Under the pieces are notes generated by a model, which was not told the DNA's origin, made no database searches, and saw only the letters and a program-made list of their open reading frames with translations. From NCBI GenBank assembly GCA_945643635.1, contig CALZFC010000082.1:1071501-1135500 (forward strand): a stretch of 64,000 nt of DNA, read 5' to 3'. A program made the position numbers and the translations under genes. Positions 1-10,842 of the stretch are shown piece after piece (within the stretch, counting starts at the first letter, position 1; every line of letters starts with the position of its first letter). Source of the stretch: Allodiplogaster sudhausi. Its lineage: Eukaryota; Nematoda; Chromadorea; Rhabditida; Diplogasteridae.

Positions 1-690
1 CAACGACTGAAAACAAATAATCAAGACAACATTAAACAATGAAAACGAAACTTTTCGAAAGAAAGTCTTGAGATATTTTCTGTTAAGCAATCGTAGACAA
101 ATCGAAAGAAAGAAATAATAGCAAAAATTTTTACTTCAAAGCTGACTACGAATTTTAAAATTTTGAGCACACTTTAAGCCATTCCTACAAAGAAAAGTTT
201 TGTAAAAAGTAAAAATTTCCCAAAACCTTAATAGGGTGGCGTTGGTCATGAATGAAAAATCCTCAATTTTTGCATCTGCATTTGCATCTAGCGCAGGTCT
301 GGATGGAACTCACCTTGAGTCTTGCGGAAAGGCTCTTTTTATATGCGGATTATGATTGTCGTCATTTGCAAGGATAAGATAAGAGACCAAAGAAATCGAA
401 AACAACAAAAAATCCTTTTTTTCAGGTAGTAGAATTCTATGCAAAAATTGGTAAAAACAAATGTTTTTTAAGACTTTTTTAAACTCAAGAGTTCCATTCA
501 ATATACAACACTACTTCTAGGGAGAGAAGATTCTAACCTTCACTCGATTTCATCTCGACATTCTATGACCACTTTCTGGTAAAAACGCACGCATCATCCT
601 TATATTCCAGTTGCTATATCGGCTAGCATGAGCCTTTTGTCTCATTCATCCACAATCCAGTTTTTTTTTCGTCTCACCTCAACAAGGATT
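1..690. repeat. Direct repeat, left copy (partner about 10843-11505)
   Basis: The first ~690 bp are repeated in the same orientation about 10.84 kb downstream with small indels. The repeat contains the two-exon peptide gene. Similarity fades beyond about 690. Confidence 0.85.
136..424 (-). pseudogene. Small secreted peptide gene, copy 1, start codon lost
   Basis: Two short exons on the minus strand (about 420-314 and 184-136) joined by a 123-nt intron with a GTGAGT donor and a CTTTGTAG acceptor. They match copy 2 at 10979-11251 in exon lengths, splice sites and reading frame. The frame gives a hydrophobic signal-like stretch (FLLFSISLVSYLILA), a dibasic KR about ten residues later, then a short tail with one cysteine ending in TGA at 136-138. 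The ATG of copy 2 is replaced here: the A-run is one base shorter and the start triplet is gone, so the frame only stays open by running into an upstream ATG at 501, which would bury the signal peptide. I infer a duplicate that lost its start, or one using a different 5' exon. No family recognised. Confidence 0.45.
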
Positions 691-1780
691 GGTTTTACAT
701 TTTTATTTCGATCATTTTTTTTAAGAAACTGCGCGCGCATTAATTCTTCTAGTGCTTTGTAATCAGGTTGCCTAAAAGCTGAAAGTTACGAACCTTTTTT
801 CCGACGTGGCTTGGAAGATTTTGATATTAAGTTACAATGCATGCATTATTTGCGTATCGAACGCAAACCACAAATTTAAAATCTTCAAAACAAATACTTG
901 ATTAACGAAAAAAAAGTTCTCGAAACCAGGATCTTGGCAAATTGCCAGGAACGCGTTGCTCAGACCTACCGTATTGTCTGATCGGCCTTTTTGTTGTAAA
1001 GAGTTTGTAACTTTCAAGCTCAATATAAAAAAATATATACATATTTGAAGCGCGCTATTGCACGTTCGATACTCTTGGCTGTCAAACTTGTTGGCCGTTT
1101 TTTTAAGAGTTTTGTTGTCGTAATTTCACTATCTCTCCTACCGCCTTACTCTCAGCAAAGCAGACGCCTCTTTCGTGTTTGCCTCGTCGCTCCCTTCGTG
1201 CTTCCTTTTCCCTTCTGCTTCCCGAATGGCTACATCGGCTTCCAGTATTTATGCTACATTTCGCCCCTCAACGACACCCTCTGCTTTCCGAAGACACTTG
1301 ACGATAAGAATGTACGAAATTGTTTTCGCAATTTGGTGCATTATATTTTTCAAATTTTACATTCTTTCTAATAATAAGCTTGGGTATGCTTTCTGGAACC
1401 TTCAATGCTCCTCCCGATTTCATTACCCAAATATAAGGTGTCCAAATTGTAAAACCCACTGCGAGCATTTCGACTTTCCTACCACTACGAATGCTTCAAC
1501 TTTCGCACTTGAGGCCGACTTCTGCCCCCGTCCTTTTAACATTCCAAAAGATTCCGGAAGGGACCGAGTTCTACCCCGGGACATGATATTTTCTGTCACT
1601 GAGAGGTCTTTAAATGTTTCATAACATTCCGAAACTGACCAAGGACATGGAATGGGGGTGAAGGTCTGTCATGCGGCCTTGGACCATTCAATAAGGTTCC
1701 CGTTCAAGAACAAAAAGACAGATTGCGCGGCCGCGAAGCGTACACACAAGAAAAAATACCATTTAAAACGACGGTTCTGG
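691..1780. other. No gene recognised
   Basis: AT-rich sequence with short open frames on both strands that lack convincing splice signals or protein-like composition. I see no RNA gene or transposon end here. Confidence 0.4.
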
Positions 1781-1906
1781 CTACGGTATTTACCGTAGTT
1801 AGAGCCTGGTAAGGGTATTAACCGTACTAATTCGCAAATGATAACCGTTGCCGCAAACCGCTGGTCAAAAACCGTCCAAAAACGGATAACCGTTGCGGCA
1901 ACGGTT
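1781..1906. repeat. Cluster of short perfect palindromes
   Basis: Contains CTACGGTA-TT-TACCGTAG (1781-1798) and AACCGTTGC-G-GCAACGGTT (1888-1906), with further ACCGT half-sites between. It may be a decayed inverted-repeat element; no target duplication was seen. Confidence 0.5.
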
Positions 1907-1967
1907 TTTTCGCAGCTAAGGAGGACGCGGCTTGAACCTCGTTTTTGGCCATTTCTTTCACTCTTTC

Positions 1968-1974
1968 GTCTCTC

Positions 1975-2005
<31 letters not shown>

Positions 2006-2085
2006 CTTTCTCTCTCTTTCTTTCAATATCTCTTCTTTCCCTACTTCTCTCTCGTTGTCTGCTTCTCTCTCCTTCCCTATTCTAC
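1968..2085. repeat. CT-rich microsatellite
   Basis: Imperfect (CT)n and (TTTCTC)n run. The Ser/Leu-rich frames over it are artefacts. Confidence 0.9.
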
Positions 2086-2299
2086 TTGAAATATGGCTGG
2101 AACCACGTAAATAGGCGATTTCTCAAATTGTGTGGTTTAATTGGATTAAATACTTCTTTGGTTATAATTTCTTTAATAAAGAAGAAACTAGAAACTAATA
2201 AGGTGTTAAAAAAGCAAAAGTGATTTAAATATCACTGACCTGATTTGCGTAGTGGAGTTGGCGTGGACGACGGTGAACCTGAAAGCAGACAGAGAGTTT

Positions 2300-2400
2300 T
2301 GCGCCCGCGCGGAACCGAACCCGTACCCAACCAAGCGACCACCCATTTTCGCATTTTCCCAGCTCGCGCGCCTTAGACCACTGCACCACCCGCACCCCGC
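2300..2400 (-). ncRNA. tRNA-like sequence, possibly tRNA-derived SINE head
   Basis: On the minus strand a stretch resembling a Pol III A box (GTGGTGCAGTGGTCTAAGGC, 2371-2390) is followed about 50 nt later by a B-box-like GGGTTCGGTTCC (2311-2322). No clean cloverleaf can be folded by eye: the spacing between the boxes is long and the acceptor stem is not evident. A tRNA pseudogene or SINE head are the alternatives; no second copy was seen in the window. Confidence 0.35.
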
Positions 2401-2480
2401 GACTGAATTCGGAAGAAGATAGCCAACTGAAAACGGAGGTCGGCATGAAGCTATGTTAAGATCGCGAGCGCGCGCTTGAG

Positions 2481-2485
<5 letters not shown>

Positions 2486-2536
<51 letters not shown>
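2486..2536. repeat. (GA)n microsatellite
   Basis: About 50 bp of nearly pure GA dinucleotides. Confidence 0.95.
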
Positions 2537-2538
<2 letters not shown>

Positions 2539-3073
2539 GGAGAGCACGGGAGGGAGTGGTAACCTGAGAGCTTCGTTCTCTATGTATCGATTTTTTTAAG
2601 CTGCCAATTGCAAGCAGGCTAAACTTTGCATCCATATAAGCATACACTTACCATGCTTCAACTTACGTTTTACAATTACAGTATACAACAGTTTTTATCG
2701 TTATGCAGTGGCCAATGTGATAACAAGCGGAATGTAAGCACTATAAAGAATCGAGCGACATTTTGACAGAAATGTACAGGTATTCACAGGATATTCCAAA
2801 CAATGCTACAAGATAAACTAGATTTTCACTCGTAATTAGTACATTCACATAGTGCACCCGGTCAAAATTAAAGCAATGATTACAAAATTTCACAAAGAAG
2901 GAAGAAATACAAAAGACGCGTTCTCACAGAATACATATACAATCTTTGGCAAATATGATGAAAAGATTTTTTTTACAAGGTTACTCTTCGCCTATTTCTA
3001 GGAAACTCAACAGATCACTCTACAAATCCATTATAAAATTTGACAAGAAGAATCATACCAAATGTATTTGGAT

Positions 3074-3327
3074 GCTGTCTACCAGGTTGATAGCTGTATT
3101 CGACTTGACCGAATGTGGCGCGCCGATGAGAAGCGAGAACACGCCCCAGATGTCGGCAACCTCAGAGTGGAATCGGAGATGGAAGAGGAAGTGGCAGGCC
3201 AGGGCAACAACAACAGGCTCAATGAACGATTCGCCGAAGAGAATCTCGATTGCTTGGAAATATACATCTTTTATTTACTGTTTTCTTATACCTGTTCTAG
3301 CAGAGATATGCAGGCAGTGAGCGAGAC

Positions 3328-3360
<33 letters not shown>

Positions 3361-5817
3361 CAACGAGAGAGAGAGAGAGAGAGAGTAGGAAGGGATAGAA
3401 GCAAAACAGCCTCAATTTGCATGATCTTATATCCGGACAGTACTGCACCTTTTCTGACTCGAGAGATGAAACTATTGCAAAAAGAAAACTTTACACTGAC
3501 GTTGCAAAATACGGAGAACTGCTTCCTGCTCTGACCGTACTTGACTACGAGCGGCTGACGGAGGCCCATTTCGCAGAGTCGATCGACGACGTGCCTTGCA
3601 TCAGGCTCAGACTATAAGTATTGATTGACAATTTCTCTAAAGCGCAAAGAACATTTTAAACGAGAACACTTATCAAAGAAAATCACATACAAATCTATTG
3701 CTGCTTTCAATTTGGTAAAAGTATCCAGCAAACTGTCTGACCAGGAATGTAGAGAAGACTCTGCCAAAGCGTGACATCTGCTTACGTGGGCAGAACTTCT
3801 TAAAGTGGACAACTACGGCGAGAACGGCTTGTACAGATGCTGTTTCTGCAACCATCTCTTTTCAACATAGATCGACTAGATTCAACTGAAAAATCGGGAA
3901 ATTGATAAAAAATTCTCCTCTTACCTGAACCTGTAACTGTATTCATGGCAGAAATTGACATCTGCTCGGCCGAGGAGAAGTTAGTCTTGAATATGCTGCT
4001 CAGATACTCCTCGATTCGGGGCCACTTCTGCACAAAGGCGTTGGAGTCGACCTTGAATCCTCTGTCAAAGTCGGACAGTATCTGCAATGAAAGAACTACA
4101 GTAATTTAGACCTGCTCTTTACAAACGAGTACGGTATTGCCGTATATCAAGAAAAGTACCTGCTTGGAAGAAGAGAGCTGTCTAAATTCTTCAATCGCCT
4201 TCGCAGCACCCATCTCACGACATAGCTGGAGTCGGTAGTCACTTAAGAATAAATAAAGGCCGTAATTCAGGCAAATTCATTTACGATTGTTATTCTATTA
4301 ATAAAAGTACCGTAATATATATACAGGTTATGCCATAAGCAAAATATCATTTAAAAAATAAGTGACAGTAGCAATATCCCCAATTAATTAATTTATACAA
4401 ATTATAATTAATAATAAAATTCAAAAATAGGTGTAGAAAGACTGACCGCGACTTTTCGAGCATCTGAAGCGCAGTGTCACTGTCATCAGGAAAGTGCCTC
4501 AGCTGCATGGCGATGAGACGCTGACCTTCGAAGTTCCTTGGAGACGTGTCCGTCTTCTTCCTCTTGTATGGTCTCAGTACAGCGTCTCCATGAAGCGCCA
4601 TGCGTCTTCGCCGATTGCTAACGTACACGATGAGGAAGCTCTTGTTGCCGCGGACGAAGGCGTCTAAAGTAAATATACAGTTTGCTCTAAAGTTATTTGC
4701 AGTTATTAAGGATGAATAAAAAAATAATACGAAGTGAAACCTGGTTTGTCTTTGGGAAGGGGTGCATGAGCCTGGTGAAGAAGCAGGCAATCTCACGTGT
4801 GGTTGGACGATTCTTGCTAAAGAAGGTATGGAAGATTGCTTCAATATTCAAAAAATAATAATGAAAATAATATTAAGGTAAATAAAACACAAGTGAATAA
4901 GGAGAATAGGCTCACTTGTCCGCATGCTGCATAAGATATTCGCCGACCCTCCGAACGAACTGCCTCCTGACGTTACAACGATACTCTTCGGTGATGTCAC
5001 CGGAGCGCAGAGAGGAGAGGATGAGATCAGTTTCTGGATGAGTCCTCAGAATATCTTAACATGTATATCTAATTCACTTTGATCACGAAATTGTAATGTA
5101 AAGAGTACCTTCCATGGACGCAGTACTTAATTTTTCATTAAGTCTTTGGACAAGCACATCTCCGCCATAGCGATTTTCGCGATCTAAGTTGAGGGGGGCG
5201 AGTTTTGTTTTTAAATATAAACATAAACAGCTTACTTTTCAGAAGCTCGCCAACGCAATGACCATCCAGTACAGAAGCTGAAGAGCTACTCTTGTGACGA
5301 CTTCCAATTTCATCGATTTCTTCTTCATCGTCAGAACTACCCAGCATTATTCTCTTTCGCGAGGGAGAAGCGGAATCACGAGCCTGATAACGGAAAATAT
5401 CGCCCTTTGAAAGATAAAGAAGCACATAGTTTAGATCAAAAATTTCTAACGTTTGAAAATGAGCTGTATTCCTCTTGAGAATGGACAGCATTCTACAAAT
5501 GAGCAAACTCAACTTGTGCAGGATAACATAGAAAAGTGAATTAAACATTTTGGGTAACTTGCAAGCGTAACCTCTTCCTGACAATGAGCAAGATAGACTG
5601 TTAGCTGGCAGTCGTCATCGGGGAATATACCCAAAACGGGGTACTCGATGCGACCCACTGATCTGGTAACTCGACAAATTCGCGAGCGATGGATTTCGTA
5701 ACGGCCAAAAAGCTCCATCGTCAGCTCCTCCAATGTAGTTGCAGCGGACTCTTCGGAACCAAGTTCTGCTTCAACCGACTTTCCATCTTCAGCCAAAACT
5801 TGCAACCGGAAACGCAT
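3074..5817 (-). CDS. Multi-exon gene of unknown function
   Basis: About ten exons on the minus strand. ATG at 5817 opens MRFRLQVLAEDGKSVEAELG and a compact beta-rich N-terminal module (exon 5817-5572, donor GTTACG). Next comes a Ser- and acid-rich linker (5383-5237), then helical segments at about 5190-5110, 5030-4918, 4843-4742, 4664-4443 (with a basic SNRRRRM and KRKK patch), 4240-4158, 4083-3925 and 3860-3787. Probable further exons lie at 3615-3500 and 3265-3074. Each main exon has a usable acceptor and donor and good frame continuity. The basic patches and acidic linker could suit a nuclear protein, but that is inference. No catalytic motif or named domain was recognised. A GA microsatellite (3325-3387) sits in a late intron, and the last exons are the least certain. 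Confidence 0.6.
3325..3387. repeat. (GA)n microsatellite inside an intron
   Basis: Nearly pure GA run between two probable 3' exons of the gene at 3074-5817. Confidence 0.9.
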
Positions 5818-5929
5818 TCTAAATTAACAAATCAAATATATGCTTAAAATCAGTTTACAAGTAGTAATTGCGTTATAACGCCTTAATTTTTATAAGGAAT
5901 AACACTCATTTGAAAGCGCAATTCTTCGT

Positions 5930-6624
5930 TTATTCCAAAGGGAAATGTCTGATTGGAATGTACACAACATCAACAAAGAAGTAGGAGTCAAGTGGGTGAG
6001 CAGAGTTAAGATTTTCGAAGGAAACAACACAAAGAACATCGGACATCTGAACAGTGTAACAGTTGATAGAATCAAGCCAAGAGATCGAGATCGTTTCGCA
6101 CTTTTGAATCACAAGTTGCCACTCACCATCAACATAAACAGCAAAGCGAATCTGACCAAAGGATGGGAGCGCGCCTGCTAACAAGACAACAATATCGCGG
6201 TCACTGTAGCACATTCCATGGTAGTCAATTCTATATCACAACATGTCTACGACAATTGCGAGGTCATCAATGATGGAGATCAGGGGAGAATCGGATGGAA
6301 GCTCGCTGTAATACCGTACCCCTGCTCGCGGCAACGCTTCCAAATTGAATGATGCGCGCTGAGATGCAAGGAAATGCTGCGCGTGGTTGATCATGGAGAA
6401 TGGCAAGTTTTGAGCGTTCCTAGACATGTAGGAGTGGTACTTGATGGATGCATTAAGTTGCTCAAAATCAATACGCCAATTCGGGATGGGGGCATAGTGC
6501 TTGTCCCGCCCACTGTTGCTTGCCTCGACTACTTTTGCTTGCCCCGCCCAGTTTTGCTTGCCCCGCCCACTCTCGCTTGCCCCGCCCACTTTTGCTAGCC
6601 CGCCTACTTGGGCTGTATCAGCAA
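5930..6624 (-). pseudogene. Unrecognised frame of ~230 codons broken by one TGA
   Basis: On the minus strand one reading frame is open from about 6624 to a stop at 5930, apart from a single TGA at 6236-6238. The halves are in exactly the same frame (an offset of 375 nt). The first part starts with Gly/Ala/Lys-rich degenerate 7-residue repeats encoded by the 21-bp DNA repeat, then NWRIDFEQLNASIKYH and following. The second part contains GALPSFGQIRFAVYVDGEWQ and looks like a folded beta-rich domain. There is no ATG before the repeats, so a 5' exon or the internal Met at MSRNAQ would be needed. It lies just upstream of the 5817 start, so it could be a neighbour gene or a detached upstream exon. 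Family not recognised. Confidence 0.4.
6500..6610. repeat. 21-bp tandem repeat (GCTTGCCCCGCCCACTTTT type)
   Basis: Five to six imperfect 21-bp copies. The period is a multiple of three and the minus-strand frame stays open through them, giving a 7-residue protein repeat. Confidence 0.8.
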
Positions 6625-6699
6625 ATTCTAGTCATTCGAAACCCACCTCCGCTCCTTCTCCCGCACCTCTCAGGTTGACTCGGAATAAATCATATGGTA

Positions 6700-7189
6700 G
6701 TAGTAAACGTTATTATCAGCTTTTGGTTGAAGACAGCTAGAGAGCGAGAGGTCTCTATTCGACTTATGCTTTACGACTTTAAGAGGATATCCATGGAGCA
6801 TAAAAAAAATCTTCGTTTAAGGAGACCATAAGGGAAAAACGCCTACCACGAAGTCCCTGACAGATTGGTAAAACGTAAGGTGTAAAGAATAGACAGAAAT
6901 TGTGCTACTGCCCCACGCCTCTCTCCACAGAAACTTATGGTTTGCACAACTGGCATGTGAGGCGACGAGTTAAGCAAAAGACGGCCAATGTTGGTTGCGC
7001 TCACCATATTCATGTGTTTCAAGCCCAGGGGTTTAATGGTCCAGTCGGTCACGGTCTTTCTCTGCCAAAACTTTTTTGAAAATGGCGGGAAATAAAATAT
7101 TCACGAATCCAAAGTTGAGAATAGTGTTAATTTCCTTAGGACACTGGACCAAAAAAAAGATGGAGACTGAAGACTGGATATTATTATAT
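6700..7189. other. No gene recognised
   Basis: No splice-supported coding or transposon ends were seen. Confidence 0.4.
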
Positions 7190-7560
7190 CGGATATGATG
7201 GCATTAAATATTCCTTATATTTTCTTATGTAAATATGTAAATAAAATGAGAAAAAATATGTCAATACAGGAATTTGCCGTCTAAGACGTCAAGTCGTCAT
7301 TTGGTGACAAAGACTCTGAGATTATGACACATACATATTTATGCATAGAAACATGTACATATGTTTGCTTTTGGTTTTATTCGAATTCATTCAGGAATTC
7401 CTTGTTGACAGCTTGTTTAAAGAGTGTTGCATGCAGGTTAAATGATAAACATTGTATCTGCACATGTGCGTCTATGATTTGGAAGGCTGACGTTGGGAAA
7501 ATAGAAAGAATTAAAGGATATCGAAAGAGAGAGAGAGAGAGAGAGAATTAATAGGGCGAC
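7190..7560. repeat. Dispersed ~370-bp repeat, copy 1
   Basis: Starts TGGCATTAAAT, includes GTCTAAGACGTCAAGTCG and ends near AAAGGATATCGAAAGAGA. Related copies lie at about 12355-12770 and 12860-13160. It has no coding potential. Confidence 0.75.
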
Positions 7561-7977
7561 GAAAGAAATGTGCTATTCTAGGAGACCTTTTTTATTCTTC
7601 TTAAATTCACGCTTGAATTCGCGCCATTTTGTCTGACACAATGGCGAGATTGCATATGATTTAGTGAGACGCGCGACGTTCATGCTTCATTAATTACGCA
7701 TATGCCGTGAATGGCCGCACGCCGGACGCGGTTGAAATAACTGAAGGTTGCCGTGCGGCCAGCTCAACACTTCTGCTGGTGTTGCTTCCATCGGTCTCCA
7801 CCACAGAAGACCAGAATCTAAAGTTGCCAAAAATTTTATTGGAATGGAAAAGAATTAATGTTGGGCGATGAAAAAAGGAAGAAGCAATTTGACACTCATC
7901 GTCAGAACTTGATTCAAAAATTGCATCCTTTGAATTTCTTTAAATTTTAATATGAAATTTTGTGTGCTCTTTCATAC

Positions 7978-10371
7978 TCATTTTCGACAGAAAGTGACAG
8001 AAACTATTCGAAAAATACTATAAATAAATGCTCTCTTCCGCTCAAGAGGGATTTGGCTGGCGTAACTGGTGATGCTAAAGGCCAAAAACTCATTCTTGAA
8101 CTCGCACCTTTGTGCCTGATACATGGAAGATTCAAGGAAGATTAGGATTACGGTTGTGTTTAGTGCTCCTTCATACGCCAACCTGAGAATCCTCATTAGC
8201 TCCACCCTATAGGGCTTGACGATGCACATGACGATGAGCGCATCCACGAACGGGAAGAAGGAGACGATCCAGATGGCGTGGTCGCCGTACGCAGAGAAGT
8301 CGATGCCGAGCACGGGACAGGAGATGGACAGGCCGCAGGGGCAGTACGTACAGATGAGTGGAACGGCAGTCTGGCAATTGGATAGTATCGGTACTGATAT
8401 GGACAACGCAGAACTATTGAACTTGTCATTGGAACTGCATAGTTCACCCAAATGATACTATATAAGGGTTTACATAATAGCGTGAATGTGAACTAGGGAG
8501 ATGACGAACTAAATAGTTCGTCATCTCCTTAGTTCATATCAGTACTATCCAACTGCCAGACTGCCGTTCCACTCATCTGCAAACATATAACAAACCTGTA
8601 CGCATAGCGCTATGAAGAGCTGCTTCTGCAGCCGACGCGACTTCTCGCTGATGGCGTCTGAGCGAAGGCGGCGGACGATGCAGACGGTGCAGACGGTCAT
8701 GATCACCATGCAGGCAACCATGATCGAGAGGAAGTAGCTCCATGCTATCAGCGGCCACTTGTTCAGCTTCCCGTCCTCCTGGAGATCCATTTTAATTTGG
8801 CAATTAGAGTAGCTTTTCAAGTGTGTGTTTCTTACAATGACGAGTAAGACAGTCATATGGGAGCATACTCTGGCCAAATAGATAACTTTTACATTCAATT
8901 TGCAGAACATGCGAAACAATTATCTTGTATTCTCAGCCTAACCTTGTATCTTGCGATCATGACGCTAACTTTGCGTATATCAACGTCGTGCTTTTCCCGA
9001 TAGATTGGAGCCATTTCTGAATTTTTTCTTTTATAAATTTTATTTCCATTATAATTTTTTTTAATTTTGTTTTTTAGACATAAGAAGAAGCCTCGGACCT
9101 TGATATCCAGCTTCCGTGGGATAATATCCGAATTCACAGAAGATAAACCACACGAAGACTTCCGTCCAGAAGATGACGATGAGAACAACAACAAACCAAG
9201 GCTTACCAAGGACGGCAAGCTTCGATGGGCTCAATACAAACGAGCTTAACATTTACACGAGCATAAAATTGACGACGGAATCGGCGGGTCCCATCGTATC
9301 AAATTATGAACACATGTTTTTTTTCTGGAGAATGCTCATGGAAATTTCTGTTAACCATAAGTAAAAAAAAAGTATACCAGTACTTGAAATTCTCTATGCC
9401 CATTTTGGTGAAGAAGTATATTATTTGATTAAAGGAGAACGTGCGAGAGCAAACCACGAGACGGCGAGAGCGCGATAGACGAAGTGGTAGGCGAGAAGGA
9501 CGAATGCTTGTGAGAACGATGCAGCGTAGAAACTGACAAGCACCTGTAGGGCCAAAAAATGTAATTTTGACCTAGGCAAAGGCCGACGAGCTTCTACATT
9601 CATTAAGAGGTGCAAAGATATTTATTAATACTATTATAATTAGATTCAAAAATTATACTAGTGTCCATCGATCGCCCACTTACATGTGATAGATCCCTGC
9701 GCATTCCATCAGCACATTTTCCCGATAAGCGAATAAATATTGCTCTTATACTAGTTAAGTTTGCATTTCATTCGAAAACGTTGACATAATATTATTAGCC
9801 TTTGCATTCCCGTTTATGAGAAAACATAATAAAAGTATGAGGAAAATAATGAGAGAATGACCAACGCTCTGAAGTGGAGCATGTGCAAACGCGTCAATCT
9901 GTGCAGAAAACATTGAGAATGTGTTGGTGGTGATTACAATATGCTGAAATGTTATTAGTTTATTGAAACCAAAGAAATCGATATGGACAAAAGTGATCCA
10001 AAATAAATTTTAAAAAAAACTTAAAATTTGAGTTTTTCCTAAGTAACCGGCGAGAGTAAAAATTGCACGAGTGAGTAGTAAGCGTCGCTCGCGGCAAAGG
10101 CCATCAGCAGATATTTGTAGCGGCCAATCTCTCGAGACGAGCAGCGATAGGCGCACCAGAAGAGAAGCGAGTTGAAGAGGACGGCGAGGCCTCAAGTTAA
10201 AGGAGGGTTTTCACCGAAATCTAATTAATGAAAATAACAAAATTCAACCAAAAGCGAGAAACATGACATCACTTTTAACATTATTAAGAATAATAGAAGA
10301 AATGAAAAAAAATAAATCTAACCGAAATTGCCTTTCTCGACGACTCTTATGATTTTCCAGAATGAATCCAT
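7978..10371 (-). CDS. Chemoreceptor GPCR, Str-type (serpentine receptor class r)
   Basis: Nematode seven-transmembrane chemosensory receptor, expected in sensory cilia. Eight exons on the minus strand: start MDSFWKIIRVVEKGNF (10371); TM1/2 exon 10195-10048 with the Str hallmark REIGRYKYLLMAFA; 9950-9847; 9545-9422 (TM4 region); about 9240-9075; 9015-8950 (extracellular APIYREKHDVDIRKVS); 8790-8597 (TM5 and loop, ending LFIALCVQ); and 8373-7978 (TM6-TM7, FFPFVDALIVMCIVKPYR, then a long tail to TGA at 7978). TM6 enters directly at the ALCVQ/TAVPL junction as in the Str family. Its paralogue is at 18762-20614. Oddities are an inverted copy of the last exon's 5' end in the preceding intron, and an unusually long C-terminal tail that may be read-through into an intron. 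Confidence 0.82.
8351..8579. repeat. Nested inverted repeat in the receptor's last intron
   Basis: Outer arms 8351-8401 and 8535-8579 are inverted copies covering the splice acceptor and first codons of the last exon; the left arm has 6 extra bases. Inside is a second palindrome, 8490-8511 against 8514-8535 (22 bp, one mismatch, 2-nt loop). Confidence 0.9.
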
Positions 10372-10842
10372 TTTTCAATGTCTATAAAACTTTGCCTCTC
10401 CATACATAATTTCATAACATTATACATAGATAATATTTTCAACGACGGAAAGCATATCGTTAGATTTGCTTTCCAGGATACAATTTACAATCATTAGCGC
10501 GACATTTATGCGAAATGATAAAGGCGGTTTTATTAAAGAAACACGACAAATATGACTCTTTTTTTAACGAAAACATTGATTTATGTTATTGCAACCAAAA
10601 TTTTGATCGGACTGTGAACTCAAGATCAACTTTTCGAAGCAAATAGGAAGTCAAGATGTGAGAAGAGAATACATGTTGTGCCAAATTTTGTGCTCCACAA
10701 GATACAACATTAGAAATATTATACTCAGCCATGTTACAAAATGCTGGGAAAGAAGTTGAGCTTGATTCTGACATTTAAAAAAAAACATTTTTTGTACAGT
10801 TTCTCATGCTTCTACACCTCCGCAAAAATGAGGTTTAGGTGA

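Noticed and set aside
1838..2223. Ser/Leu-rich open frames over CT repeats
   Set aside because: They are translations of (CT)n microsatellites; the same happens at 14.5, 23.5, 25.8, 28.6 and 44.3 kb. No splice support or non-repeat coding.
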